From Brachycybe producta (lineage: Eukaryota > Arthropoda > Diplopoda > Playtdesmida > Andrognathidae): a DNA stretch of 64,000 nt. The position numbers and the translations under genes were made by a program. Below, piece after piece: positions 38,095 through 59,090 of the stretch. Position 1 is the first letter of the stretch; every line of letters begins with the position of its first letter. Under the pieces are notes generated by a model. That model saw nothing but the letters and a program-made list of their open reading frames with translations. It was not told the DNA's origin and did not search any database. The stretch is taken from assembly GCA_036925085.1 (NCBI GenBank), contig JAUPFP010000004.1, positions 2,742,001-2,806,000 of the forward strand, in the 5' to 3' direction.

Positions 38095-38728
38095 GGCGCT
38101 GATCAAGCGCCAAATTGAACAAACGCCAAACTGAACTAACGCCAAATGGAACAAACGCCAAACTGAATAAAAGCCAAATGGAACAAACGCCAAACTGAAT
38201 AAGCGCCAAATGGAACAAACGCGAAACTGAATAAGCGCCAAATGGAACAAACGCCAAACTGAATAACCGCCAAAATGTGATAAACACATTGTTAGGTTAG
38301 GTTTGGTTATGTTAGGTTAGGATTGGTTAGGTTAGGTTAGCATGTTCTGTTTGTAAATCTGCACAGTTTGACGTCTATAAAAGCTCACAATATTTGGACC
38401 ATCAGAATTTACAAAAAACCTGAATAACCGCCAAACTGAATAAACGCCAAATGGAACAAACGGCAAACTGAATAAGCTCCAAATGGAACAAACCCCAAAC
38501 TGAATAAAAGCCAAATGGAACAAACGCCAAACTGAATAAGCGCCAAATGGAACAAACGCCAAACTGAATAAGCGCCAAATGGAACAAACGCCAAACTGAA
38601 TAAACGCCAAATGGAAGAAACGCCAAACTGAATAAAAGCCAAAAATTTGGCGGTTATTCAGTTTGGCGTTTGTTCTATTTGGCGCTTATTCAGTTTGGCG
38701 TTTGTTCAATTTGGCGCTTATTCAGTCG
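38095..38728. repeat. 32-bp satellite array with internal inversion
   Basis: The unit is CGCCAAATGGAACAAA followed by CGCCAAACTGAATAAG, two similar 16-bp halves. Blocks run at 38095-38282 and 38415-38640 in one orientation and at 38646-38728 in the other, meeting at CCAAAAATTTGG. The two same-strand blocks are separated by TTAGG-like DNA and about 75 bp of unrelated sequence. Because 32 is not a multiple of three, all minus-strand frames stay open with the same cyclic peptide. That is an artefact, not coding. Confidence 0.92.
38289..38340. repeat. degenerate TTAGG-type repeat
   Basis: GTTAGGTTAGG with variants repeats over about 50 bp. TTAGG is the common arthropod telomere unit, and this tract is an interstitial, degraded version inside the 32-bp array. 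Confidence 0.75.
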
Positions 38729-40470
38729 CCCCATTTTAATTTTTATGAAGAAACAGATACGAGACAGGGATGCACATTTGCTCTTGGCTATGGAAAAACC
38801 AGAAATGAATAAGGCAGATCGTGTGTACCCAGTCTTAGCTGTGATTGACATCATTAAGTTTTCTAAATCTTGAAGAAATAATTAACTCTTATTGTATTTC
38901 CTACTTTATGAACACGCTGAAATAATTCGATTTTATTTCAATTTCATGGCGACACCCAACCAAAAAAGACCCAATTGACGTAGGAATGAAGGATAAGAAG
39001 TCACCATTACAACAAGAAGAAAAGAAAAGAAAAAAAACGACAGGTGAAAAGAAATTCACAGAAAGAAAATAGAATGTTGAAGTGAGGCCGGCCCAATTCA
39101 GTGAGCTTAACCTTCGCATTGTCACTAAAATAAGAGAAAAGGAGATTGAAAACAAGGACAACCAAAAAAAATGTCTCAAATTCTGAACTTAAAAGAGACA
39201 AATTACCTGTGGGGGCAACATTAAGTTATACCACATTCAGGCTTGAAAACCACTTGAATTCATACACAAAAAGGGCAAATACCTTTTAGCCCCCCCCCCC
39301 CCCCGCCGCCTCCCCCTCTTTCTAAAAGCCCCTAAAACACGTGAAGTTGAAGCGGATTGTGTGAAAATTAATAAAAAAATAAAACCAGTTCAGTATTTTG
39401 TCTAAAAAAAAATGAAAAGACATATACAACGATAGGCCTATATAGAGGACCCAATTTATAAGTGAAGGAGGGACGAAGGGGGGCCAGGGAGGAACGGCTG
39501 TTGGCACCACGAATTCTAAGCACCTTTTTGTTGAAAAATTAAATGACCTCGCTCGTTTTTTTCTTTTCTTTTCTCCTATAAAAAAAAACTGAACTCCACC
39601 CAGCTGATAATATAGAACGAGATGACGTGCGTTGGTTCGAATTTCAAGGCAACAATAAAAGCCACACGAAATCTTATTATTGGGTGAATGGACACAGGTT
39701 GAAACTAATTTGCATAAAAGTTATACTCAGAGCTGGAGATTCAGGGCCACTTGTTGAGAAACTTTAGATTCATCCTTCACGTCCTTGTCAAGTTCTTGGG
39801 TCTTTTCGCCACATTTTTTCTTGTTGTTGTTTTATTAGAACAAAGCGAGAATTTATAGCCTTTTAATTTTATAGTATTTTATTATAGCTTTTCTGTGGAC
39901 TGTCAAAAATACTTACGACTCTCCTTCCTTTTTTTTTTTTTTTTTTTTTTGCCATTTTCTTGACAAAATGTCTTAGTTGTTTCTTGACCTTACCTGGAAT
40001 TTTTGTTTTATTAGGAAATTGAAGGACCTTTTTCTTTATCACTTCTGAGTAGTACTGATTCTAGACAATAATTTCCATAATTTTTCAACTTACCTGAGTA
40101 ACCTGACATATTTAAAACATTTTATATCATTATATGCAGCGTAATTCGTCGTAAATAAAAGTTTATACAGAAAATAGAAATTTAAGGGCGCCATATTGGT
40201 TCAACCCTAAAATATTACTCAACAAAGTCTCGCAAAGTTTAACAGTAATCTTTTAAAAACAAAAACATATTTCTATAGCTATCATTCTTGTAATGCATTA
40301 AATAATGAAACTAACACTTCACTTACGAATTCTCGTCGTTATTAATCTTACCATTCGCAATGATTCACAGAAAGTGTTCACAAATCGAGCCAAGAACTGT
40401 CGTCACCAGTTGATCGTCGTTTTTCACATAAAAATCCGCCATCTTCGTAGTAACAATTTCGCGCCAAATA

Positions 40471-40642
40471 CACAGGCAATTAGAAATCGGGACAAACAGA
40501 AATTGGCTCCGCCCTTTTTATGACGACCGGCAATTCTAATTGGTTTGTTGTGTCGCTTGACGTTAAAAAGGGCGTAATATGTGACGTCATACTACATAGG
40601 GCGGAGCCAACTTCTGTTTGTCACGATTTCTAATTGCCTGTG
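40471..40642. mobile_element. hAT-like MITE upstream of GCLC
   Basis: Long TIRs: CACAGGCAATTAGAAATCG, ACAAACAGAA and TTGGCTCCGCCC on the left, with the complements in order on the right. The flanks GCCAAATA and CCAAAATA look like a decayed 8-bp target duplication. It ends about 610 bp before the presumed GCLC start site. A relative lies at 48327-48440. Confidence 0.75.
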
Positions 40643-40663
40643 CCAAAATACTTCTTATTATAT

Positions 40664-40675
40664 CCACTAGATGAC
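40664..40675 (-). promoter_or_regulatory. CTCF-like motif 1
   Basis: On the minus strand it reads GTCATCTAGTGG, 11 of 12 positions against the CTCF core GCCMYCTRSTGG. It lies upstream of GCLC. Confidence 0.4.
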
Positions 40676-41044
40676 AGCATCTGTCGGACGTACATTTACG
40701 CTACACAGCCAAAGATAATGGGGAATTAGATAATAGGTATTGCACCTCTCGGCCACCGTAGTACACCCTAAACAAGAAAACTTTAGCCAGTGCTCTGAGA
40801 TATACACGCATTGCAAATAATAACCGCCATGTTCGTTTACCCCACAAGAAACAAGAACGTCAAGTTGGGAATTCGCAACATGGCACCGAGATCAAGATAT
40901 ATTTATAAAGATAAATTAGCTCCGTGTTAGAAAAAAAAAACACTAAACGTGAATGAAGAATCGTCTGCTTTTTGAAGCTGGAAGGTGACATCTTGCTTAA
41001 AAGTGTCGTCGATTTTTTTCTTTGAAGTACTAAGGACAGCTTGC

Positions 41045-41056
41045 GCCATCTATTGG
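41045..41056 (+). promoter_or_regulatory. CTCF-like motif 2
   Basis: GCCATCTATTGG is 11 of 12 against the same core, about 200 bp upstream of the presumed GCLC start site. Confidence 0.4.
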
Positions 41057-41249
41057 CCACATTCCGTTTAGGCACGAAAGGCTCCATAGGAAGAGCTCTT
41101 ATATGATTTACCTCTCTATTTATGTATTCATGACTTAGGAGAACATCAGTAAGATGGCGCTAGCATCTCCATTGAAACAACATTGGTAGCGCGGTTTCGT
41201 CGTCTTCGGGAGTAACGTGACCGTCGTGACGATCGTTTCCCAATCTGTG

Positions 41250-41285
41250 TCAGTGTGGTTGTGTAGAGTTGCAGTCGGTGAGTTC
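41250..41285 (+). promoter_or_regulatory. presumed GCLC core promoter (Inr with DPE-like motif)
   Basis: TCAGTG at 41250 fits the arthropod initiator, with A+1 at 41252. AGTTC at 41281 fits the DPE pattern but sits about two bases further than the ideal spacing. There is no TATA box. The leader to the ATG would be about 229 nt. The surrounding DNA is GC-richer than average, as expected for a housekeeping promoter. Confidence 0.4.
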
Positions 41286-41480
41286 GGTCGTCTTTGAACT
41301 GCAGTGCAGTTGACTGCAACCGTGTGATTTACTTGTGTCTTTGCGGTGTTTTTCTTTTCTTCTTTCTAGAAAACCTTTCATTCCATTTATTGTGGTTGGC
41401 GGAGCTACTGCAGAGTTCAACTCAAGAGAGCTTCTCATATAATATATATTATAGTTTCATCAATTCACTGCAGTTTCAAA

Positions 41481-50196
<8,716 letters not shown>

Positions 50197-50874
50197 AAAT
50201 TAACATAATTCTTACAAATTAACTACATTATATATATATATATAAAAAAACAAAAATATATATTTAACTAAATAAATCAATGCAATTTTTGCTTATATTT
50301 CTACGAAAGAAAATTAACTTTTAAAAAATTTATTAAAAGCTAATCGGGTAAAAAAAAAAGGATATATTGATTCAAATTTGTTATTTGAAGATTAATTACT
50401 ATATTTAGGGATTAGACTTTCTACAAGTCCGTAACATTTGCACAATTCATTTTAAGATGTAACCAGAAGAATTTTTCACAACTTTTTTAAGACACAAATT
50501 CAGAACGTTTTAAAAGAAATTCAAGGTTTACTTGATAACTTGAAGAGCAAAAGAATTGCAATAATTACGTTGCCCAATTAGACATAAAAAATGTCATTTT
50601 TTGTATTATATTTTTTAAAAAAAATGACATTCCTTTCAAAAACTGTTTTTAAAGAGATAATGAAGGACCACAATTCCTGCACAAATTTACTCTGGCTTAA
50701 GCCATAGTAAAGCATAGTGATTGTCAGATGACATGAATGAACACTTTAGTACTGTCATACCGCGCTTAATGATAAGGTTCCTGAAAATGGAATAACGTTC
50801 ATCAAATCAATGTTAATTCAGTTAGCATTGGAGTTAATGCAAAGGTAAAGCTGTTTCTATACAAAGCTATAGAG

Positions 50875-50978
50875 CAGTGGTTCCCAAAGGGTGTGCCGTG
50901 AGTTTTTGCAAAGTGTGCCATGATTATTCCAGGCAAAAAAATACTGTGCCGTGACCAAAATAAATTTGGGAACCACTG
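50875..50978. mobile_element. hAT-like MITE, CAGTGGTTCCCAAA ends
   Basis: Its ends CAGTGGTTCCCAAAG and TTTGGGAACCACTG are inverted, about 104 bp in total. In reverse it matches 35189-35295. Confidence 0.75.
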
Positions 50979-51041
50979 GTATAGTTTGGTCAACTATATA
51001 TCGTTTGCAAAGGTAACGTTAAACGAGGTATGACTTAGTTA

Positions 51042-51355
51042 TAGGTGTCGTATTCGTAATGATGGCAAAGTCAAAGCTAAATCTATCATCGTAAGAAGAC
51101 ACTTGTGGCGTCATTGGGATTGACGTAAAATTTAGAGATTTGTGTCATTTAGCAAGGGATGACATCAAACAATTTAAACAAGTTTTTACATTACAATGAC
51201 ACAAACCAAAATTTCTCATCAATCTCAATGACACCACAAGCTTCCTCTTACGCTGATAGTGCTAAACTCTTGAATTTTCGATAGAAAGTTTCATGTAAAA
51301 GTTGTTGAGTTTAGCAATAGCTTTGACTTAGCAATCATTTAAAATACGACCCTAA
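51042..51355. mobile_element. palindromic MITE
   Basis: The arms pair over most of about 310 bp: TAGGTGTCGTATTCGTAATG, then CAAAGTCAAAGCT, then CTTGTGGCGTCATTGGGATT on the left, with complements in order on the right ending ATACGACCCTAAT. A partial relative is at 44840-44975. Confidence 0.75.
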
Positions 51356-52742
51356 TAAACTACTGGGAGCTCAGCAAGAAAACCATATAACGTACTGAAT
51401 TTGTGCACTTTTTTTGGCATAAGTGTTTTTCGTTTAATACAATCTTCTGTTACTGTTTTAAAAGCAATGTTGTCCAGCAGTTTTTTTCTTCTCTCTATAG
51501 TCTCCACTATCAGTGTTTTTTGTACTCCAGAAACATATTTAAACCACATGCAAAATGAGCACCCACGCAAACTTATATATATAAAAAAAATGCCGAATAT
51601 TCATTCTAAGCTTTTGAAAAAATATATATTCAGATAGTTCATTTTATGTATCCAGTGAATCTCTTCACTCAATTGCTTATAAGACTAAAAAAATCGCAAT
51701 ATTTCTGGCACACAAAAAAAGAACCGTATAAACAGCCATCCGTACCTTTAGGTAACTCTGCGCAGACTTAAAAAAAAATTGCAAAAGTGCATGTATTCTA
51801 ATACGGCTGTGATGTTGGCATTTGTATACAAGTATAGTGAAAAATGAATTTTGAACGATTGCGGGACAAAAGTTTGATAATCACGATTTAGATATTAACT
51901 AGAAATGGGCAAATTGTATCCTTAAATACTCGAAATATTGATAGAAGAAATTCGAATACCTCGAATATCGCGCTATATGTGCAAAAAGCAGATGAAAAGA
52001 AACAGACTCGAACTCTGAACGTGTTTGAATGCTTGTTTAACTCTTTTCTTAAATAAAAATCTGCTCTAGTTTATTTATAATTATTCAATTATTATTCTAG
52101 TTAAGAGATTACCCTAAAAAGCTACTGTAAAATTAAAATTTAAAATAAAAAGTTTCATTTCTTAATTAATGGTGTTTTATTACACTTTTTAATTTTACTT
52201 TATTAATTTATATAACAATAAATATTTTATTAATAATTTGAAATACCTATTCGGGGTATTCGAATATTCGAGATTTGGTTAATATTCAAATTTGAGAAAA
52301 GCGTTATTCGCCCAACCAACCACGGAAATTTATTTTTGTTATCATTTCTGTCCAATTTTGTTTTTGTTTGCTGTTGCAATTCATTTTATTTTTAGTCAAT
52401 ATTTGTATACGTCTTGAGTTGTTTTTTCGTATTATAAGTATATATTTTCTAGTGCAAACAACAACAGAAGAAAAAAATGTATTTTTTTATCGTTTAGCCA
52501 TTCCACGAGCTGGATTTTTGGGGGGAGAATATAAGTTTGTAGACCAATAAAAGAAAAAGAAATATCTATTGTTTGTTTCGTCAAAGTGACAATAATCGAT
52601 TTTCAAGTTTTTTGTTTGTTCGCAAAATAAGTGTGTAATTTGTCCATTTGCTTACGTAAAATGATTGATTACAAAGTCATTTTTATTCAAATCGAATAGA
52701 AAAATAAGTAAAAGGAATAATTACTGTACGAATCCTTAAGTA

Positions 52743-55700
52743 TTACTCGTGGTATTTCAGTCCAAGACACTGTATAAAGAAGCACATGATATCCGTCTGC
52801 TCTTGAATCTGTTTCATACATACGAATAATCGTTATTAGGTTTTGCTTCATTCACGACAGTTGACGTCGTAATCGTGAAGAGACAACAACGTACTTTCTT
52901 CGCAGTGGGTTTCCCAAATCCATGCCCAGCTTTTGTATCAATTCTGATCATCAGTGGATTTTTCTTAATAGTAAAATTTAAAAAAAAAAATGTCATAACT
53001 TTGTATTGTAATTCAACAGTTTTACGTTTTGGCTCAACCTGGTTTTCACGTGAGCCGATGACATGCTGAAGCTCGGCGATGAACTTAAACGAATGCAGTG
53101 GAACTACACGATCGTCATGATCGGCTGTAAGCAAGAGTGTCGATGGATACTGTGTCTCCTTCTCTGGTTGAACGCGAACGTTATGCAATGGCGAAAACCT
53201 AATTGGAGAGAATAAAAACATTTTAAAATCTACTTCACAGAGACCATTTTGTGGCACGACGTAAAGTGGTCATTTTAGTAACCATTGATTACACAGGGCA
53301 GTGTTCCTGAAACTTTTTCCATTAGCGGACCACTAGATAAGTTCTCAATGCACATGTGGGCCATCCATCTTAAAAAAAAGCCTAATGCACATGGCAGCAA
53401 TGGGGCACACACATCATATTAGAGCACACATTGGCCGTTGTATCAGGAGTTAATGTCGACTGAGCGGACTATAAACTGTTTTTTTGGTTTTAGTTGGAGT
53501 TTAAAATATTTTTTTTGTCTATGGTCCTGTCTGCAGACCACCTGGCACACCGCCATGAATCATAGTTTTGAGAAATACTGACACTTTTTTCAAATTTTCA
53601 TGTTAAAATTGTCATAAAACATTTAAGAAAATCCCACTTCCAGTTTCAAAATGTCTTCTAAAAATCAGTTCTGAAGAACAAGATCTCACTTTAAAGCGCA
53701 GTTTATACTGAATTTTTAGAGAGAATAAAAGATTTACCGAATTAGATTCTCGAAATGTTTCTTATCGTCCGAAGAACCATAATCGGAGATCCATGCGTGT
53801 CCAATAGTGAACTTATGAAAACGCAGCATGTCCATGACACTAAACGGACAATACGACAGTCGCAAGAATCAAACAAACGAGGTCAAGATTAATGTCTACA
53901 TGAATTCGTACCCAACTTCGGCTATAGCACATCCGAATAACTCCGGAGCTTGATTTATACAAGCTCCAACGAGAAGCCCACCATTAGAACCTCCATTGAT
54001 GATCAATCTTTATAAAAATTACATTAAAGATGTTTTATGAACAGCTGATTTTCAAACTCTGGTTATTCTGCGTTTCAGAAGAGACACATTATGGAGAAAT
54101 TGAAAGTGTATTAGAAACTAGAAGGATTGCTGAATCAATTAATAATATAATAATATCTTTGAAAATAATTAAAAGATATCCACATAAAAATCCCCTTAAA
54201 CGATTGAGCTACCCAATAGTTTCTAAAAAAAAATGTTCAAGTTTCTCTTCAATTTGCTCTTGAATGACAGAATTACGAGAGATTCACAAACGTTACTTTA
54301 AAACCAGCTTAGAATACACGTTATCAAATTACTTTTCAGAGCTCGAGTACTTTTCGCTTATTAGGTACTTTGCCGCGTACTGAAAGTCATCGAAAACATT
54401 CTGTTTGTTGAACAAGCGACCTCCATCATGCCAAGCATCGCCATATTCTCTACACACAGTGAATTAAACACAAACATTTCAAGTATTAAGTGATAAAAAT
54501 CTTTTCAAACACTGATACTAACCCTCCACCTCTCAAATTGACGATTGCCGTAATGACACCCAAATGCCTGAGTAAAACAATTCGTGTCACGCTGAACACT
54601 GGCATGATGGATATATTAAATCCACCATATCCATAAAGCATACAAGGCGTTGAAGAATCCAAGACAAGAGATTTTGGTTGAAGAACGTACATCGGAATCT
54701 TTGTTCCGTCTTTACTAGGATAGAATATCTGAACAGCTTTATATTCCGATGGATCGAAACCCGGAACATTTGTTTCTTTGTACACCTTAAACATTTCGTT
54801 TATATCGCCAATAAGTTTACGACACAATTCACGGCTGCCTTTAAGAGCCCCTAGACACTGCAGTGTGCATCATATGCTGCGCGACGCCATAGACACAATA
54901 TTATATGAAATTTGACGTTTAAAAAAACCTGTTCTCGATTATAACTACGTTTCCGTGTTCAAAGTGTGTTTCAAACAATAACTGAAGCTGCAATCGCCTC
55001 TTGGATGTTGTTACCAGGTATTAAAGTCGTTTGGTTGCAATATTCAAAGGAGTTTTTATTTTATACCCTAATTGTCCGTGTTAAATACTCGGTACATTCT
55101 TTAATATGTTCTTCAAGTATGAAGGTATTTTCTTGACGTTTCTGCTATAGTTATATTTGAGTAACTTCGGAACTGTAAAAATTGACCCCAGTTCATCCAT
55201 GACACATATAACTCTGGAGTGTCTCTAGGCTCTTAGATAAGAAAAGAAAAGAGACTTACTTCTGATTTGAACGGTTCGGCTGTCAAATCGCAATGATAAA
55301 TAGTTCCGGGCGATAGAAAAGAACTGAAATGGTAAAATATCTCATCGTTTTTCTTTTTGCCAGAATATCCGATTATCGTTCCAGGATCGAGAGGAAGTTC
55401 TCCAAGTTGCTTTCCACTTTTTAAATCATGAATGTGAAGAACGTGCTAAAGAAAAAGGATATTAATTGTCTCGGCCGAAACAGAAGGAAAGTGCAAATGA
55501 AACGCACTTTGACGTCATGATTGTAACAAACGACGAGAAGATCGTTTCGAGCACAAGCAGCCCATTCTAAAACATCCTTGGGATCTTCAGCTATCAGCGT
55601 AACCCAATTGCTCTGACAAAAAAAAGACTAACAATTAATACCATCCTTGCAAAGATATTTTGACTGGAAGTTTACCGGATCGGGTTTGTTCAAGTCGACA

Positions 55701-57903
55701 TTAACTAAATTATAATTAGGAGCTCCTTTATTAGAACGTATCGTTATTATGGATCCTTCACTCGTTATATACTATCAAAATGAAAACAATATTTTAGCTA
55801 ATAATTCATGATACTCTTTGTGACAAAGATGTTAGTTATTTAAGCATTTCAGAAGCAAAATCATATTTTCCTTATTTAAATTGTCACAAATTCTTTGCCT
55901 ACTGACTTAATAAAAGTAACGCAACTTGCTGCTAACGCTACTTCCAAACATTAACAAAAAGAGAAAAAAGTACAAAAAGAAACGCAAAATACATTAACCT
56001 CATATTCAGACTCAAACTTCTCCACGATTGGAATTAATTGAAGTTTTCCTGATTCAAAAAAAAAACGTTAGAATCGAACGTTCGTAATCGGAAAGACAAT
56101 TATTTTTAACCTTCGATTCCATTTGTTAACGATCCGATGTCACAAAAATAAAGAAGGCTGTCTTTGCAGCCTTCACGTACGCTCACTATCACATAACGAC
56201 CACATTCGGACATTTCGGCACCTCTATATATGAAACCAGTAACAAATTTCAGATTTAATAAAAGAGACTTTTAATAGGAAAAAAAGTGTTAATACGAACA
56301 TTCTCCACTTAGGTTGTTCGAGAAACTCGACACACAAAACGTCTTCCGATTGCGGCGTTCCGAGACGATGATAATACAACTTGTGATGTTCATTTGCCGA
56401 TGTTTCTGTACCGTCGGATTTACCTTCCTGAACGTTATAACGCTGGAAAGGACAATAAAAAATTGAAGAAATTGTAATTTTCTTTTTCCAATTTAGAACA
56501 CAATGCAGAAAAATAACTTTAAAAAGATTTTTATGTTTATTTCAAACTAATAGAACAAAAAATCCTTAAAATAAACTTTTTAAAGCAGTTTGAAACTGTT
56601 GATTTTCCAATTTTTTTACATTTTTATTTAGTGAGTAAAATCATGAAATTTGATCTTTTTATATATCGTAATTAATTTGTGTTTATTCGTCTAGTTTTGA
56701 GCTAATACTTTTATTATATATTCTGTTCTTTTCCATTTTTATTTGATAAAAAAAAAACATCCTGAAATCTGTTCTTTTTCAAACTAACGCATAAAAAGCG
56801 TATTTTGAAAGATAATGTCACATATTGTATTCTATTCTTCCAGTTTGAAGTAATTCTTTTAATATTTGCAATCTGGAAAAACATTTTTGTTAATTTTCTG
56901 GACTTAGCCAAATTAGGATTTATCTGAAAATTGCAAAACATTTAGGATTGTGCCCCGTTATAAACGTACGGAATAAAAGATTCCTTTGTGATCGTGCGTC
57001 CAAGCAATTCCCGTGAACTTGCATTTTTCCAGAACTTCGGGCAGATCGTTTCCGCTCGCAACTTCTCTGAACTGAAACAAACACACTTTTATACATAAAA
57101 GCCATGCTTTTTATATCGAAAAAGAAAGAACCTTAATCTTTATCCAATCGGATCCACTCGCGCTTAAACCATACGCGAAATATTCTCCGTTCTCGGAGAA
57201 CGCAGAAGTGTAAAGAGAAACCGTTCCATCATCGGACAACGAATTCGGATCGAGAAACACCTTTGAAGGTTCCTCCTTTAGATCATCGAACATGTAGAGA
57301 ACGCTTAAAACAACAAGAAAAAAAAACAAGAAATTCAAGCTATTCATCATCAGAAACACAGTTTTTACAATTTAGAACCTTTGATTCTGAAGCCCACTGT
57401 TAACATAGACAAAATAATGATTCCCATGTTTATTTGGACAACCGTAACGAGGATAATTCCACAAATCGGTGAGACTAAATGGAAGAAAACACAAATAAAT
57501 GTCGTTAGAATGAAGATTTCTATACGAAGATCTATACAACCGTTTGTTAATAACATCTTTGTGAACACAACTCTTAAGGAACGGTTCTGTAATTCGGTTC
57601 TGAGCCTCGACAAAAGCAATAGTTTTGTCCGAATCCGGATCTTCGAGCCATCGGTAAGGATCGGAAACCTTTATTATTCAAAAAAATCAACAAAAACTGA
57701 TTTGAAAAATGTTTTTTTGTGTTTTTCAGGCGATTTCAGTATTAAAGGGATATTTCTATAGCAAAATAAGGTTGCTAAAATAAGATTTAAACACAATTCC
57801 ATCTATTTAAGTGACTTTAAAGTTGAAAAAACTGAACCTTTGTCCCGTGATAGTCATCGATTACGGTCTCATCTCGTTCGACACTCGGATAATTCGGTTT
57901 CAT
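52743..57903 (-). CDS. Prep: prolyl endopeptidase (prolyl oligopeptidase, S9A)
   Basis: A cytosolic serine peptidase cutting short peptides after proline. Eighteen exons, listed 5' to 3' on the minus strand: 57838-57903, 57541-57668, 57379-57474, 57132-57303, 56970-57071, 56300-56442, 56111-56223, 55999-56048, 55676-55771, 55508-55612, 55260-55445, 54523-54785, 54333-54449, 53912-54007, 53738-53839, 53039-53198, 52895-52963 and 52743-52808. All phases close, giving 709 residues (mammalian enzyme 710). The start is [20 protein letters not shown]. The catalytic Ser lies in GGSNGG (exon 14), Asp in [15 protein letters not shown] (exon 16) and His in [12 protein letters not shown] (exon 17), so the triad is intact. 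The propeller half has [11 protein letters not shown] and [13 protein letters not shown]. Most introns are 60-90 bp; three larger ones hold MITEs. It is convergent with GCLC. Confidence 0.97.
53299..53580. mobile_element. hAT-like MITE in PREP intron 15
   Basis: It starts CAGTGTTCCTGAAACTTTTT and ends AGTTTTGAGAAATACTG. Internal GGACCAC and its complement recur in the arms, along with GCACAC blocks. Confidence 0.6.
54023..54312. mobile_element. foldback MITE, family A (nearly all of PREP intron 13)
   Basis: The left arm AAAGATGTTTTATGAACAGC, TTATTCTGCGTTTCAGAAG, TATTAGAAACTAGAAGGATT is mirrored by the right arm ending ACTTTAAAACCAGCTTAG. The intron is 54008-54332, so only about 35 bp lies outside the element. 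That is less than any of the other reliably modelled introns in this window. Confidence 0.78.
56510..56845. mobile_element. foldback MITE, family A (eroded, PREP intron 5)
   Basis: Blocks resembling CTTAAAATAAACTTTTTAAA and the inverted AAAAAGCGTATTTTGAAAGA are present. The outer ends are unclear. The host intron is 56443-56969. Confidence 0.45.
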
Positions 57904-58254
57904 TTTACCTCTTTTGAGTTTTTACGCAAATTTATTAGTTCTCAACAATGTCTAACTCAGTTATGTACGGAAAAATATTTAAAAAAGTCGAATAAAATAT
58001 GATAAAAACTTCGCAATTGTCAAAATCTAATCAAAAGTTCCGTGAAAAAAGTGAAAAGTGACAACGAGAAACAGGACTTTAGATATGTTAGTTTCATGCA
58101 AATATAAGCAGATGCAGAATAGTATTGCTTACGTAAGCAACTGTATGACGTTATAAATAATATCAGTTTCAACATACAAATACTTGCGGATCTTCTGCTG
58201 ACATGAAACGATACGGAACAGATTGAAAAGCGTTGCCAACGTTATCAAATAAGT

Positions 58255-58266
58255 GGTGTCATCTAG
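58255..58266 (+). promoter_or_regulatory. CTCF-like motif 3
   Basis: GTCATCTAGTGG is 11 of 12 against the CTCF core GCCMYCTRSTGG, about 350 bp upstream of the PREP start codon. It is followed by GCCAC. Confidence 0.4.
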
Positions 58267-58749
58267 TGGCCACAAATGTAAACACAAGACTACTTGATTT
58301 GTACAGGGTGATTGTAAAAAAACAAAATTAACAAATTTAATGCAAATTCTGAATAAACTCAATGACTCAATGTTAACTTTCAATTCTTAGCGGCACGTTT
58401 GTACATGACAAGGCCCATAGGTGCTGAGTCATTTGGGGCCCCTACTGTCAATTGTTCAACATTTATAAAAACATACTTTTGACTTGTAAGGTTCAATGAA
58501 AAAATTTAATCACTAAATTTTGTCCCTGGTCTTTTTTTTTTCGCAATTTTTTTTTTACTTTGTTAAATTTATAGAATTTTTAGTTTCTTGAGGCTTTTTC
58601 TTTGTAGTTAAACACTTAATTTTTTTTTAAAAAAAATTGTGAACAATTACTCTTTTAAATAACTATGAAAATACAGGGTGTTCATAAAACATTAATTCAA
58701 TTTTTAATATACAAAGCATTACATTAAATTTATATTTTATTTAGAGACA

Positions 58750-59090
58750 ATGTAAAGTGGTTTTTAAAAATCTAAACGACTCTTGGAATCTGAATATTTC
58801 TTTCAGGTGCAAAATGAAAAGAAACTTGAATGTATTTTAGAAACTAGAAGGGTAGCACAATCACTTCGGAAATGTTCATGTTGTTATCTTTCAAATTAAA
58901 CTTTAAGCAGACAATATTTTTTTTAATTTTTTTTTTTCAATAAAAAGTTTATTTTGAAAGATATCAACATGAAAATTTCCGTAAGTGATTGAGCTAACCT
59001 TTTAATTTCTAAAAAAAACTTCCTAGTTTCACTTAATTTTGCTCCTAAAAGACAGAATACCGGTAATCAGAATTCATTTGATTTATAGAA
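58750..59090. mobile_element. foldback MITE, family A (intergenic)
   Basis: The left half contains AAAGTGGTTTTTAAAAATCT, then ATTTCTTTCAGGTGCAAA, TTTAGAAACTAGAAGGGTAG and TGTTCATGTTGTTATC. The right half is the inverted series, ending at about 59090. It is one of the more complete copies. Confidence 0.72.

Larger units (their letters stand above)
36303..40470. other. intergenic region between Spätzle and GCLC
   Basis: It holds a family B foldback copy (36492-36905), the 32-bp inverted array with TTAGG-like DNA (38095-38728), and homopolymer runs (C at about 39290, T at about 39931). I see no supported gene. The small reading frames at 38.9-39.5 kb have no splice partners or protein-like composition. 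Confidence 0.5.
50277..52681. other. intergenic gap between the convergent GCLC and PREP genes
   Basis: It contains a hAT-like MITE (50875-50978) and a 310-bp palindromic MITE (51042-51355). The remainder is AT-rich with no supported gene. A TTTATT at 52682 is the likely polyadenylation signal of PREP on the minus strand. Confidence 0.5.

Noticed and set aside
38077-38642. Several overlapping minus-strand frames encoding a cyclic FGVYSIWRLFHLA-type repeat
   Set aside because: They come from the 32-bp satellite. The unit length keeps all frames open, and there is no start, splice or composition support.
38095-38728. CRISPR-like array
   Set aside because: It has no unique spacers. Repeats are contiguous 16/32-bp satellite units in an animal genome.
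40305-40523. 72-residue frame upstream of GCLC
   Set aside because: It runs into the MITE at 40471 and has no start or splice support.
51352-51637. Two short frames on opposite strands
   Set aside because: No splice partners and no protein-like pattern, and they border a palindromic MITE.
57381-57761. 126-residue plus-strand frame
   Set aside because: It is antisense to PREP exons 2 and 3, which have clear family similarity on the minus strand.
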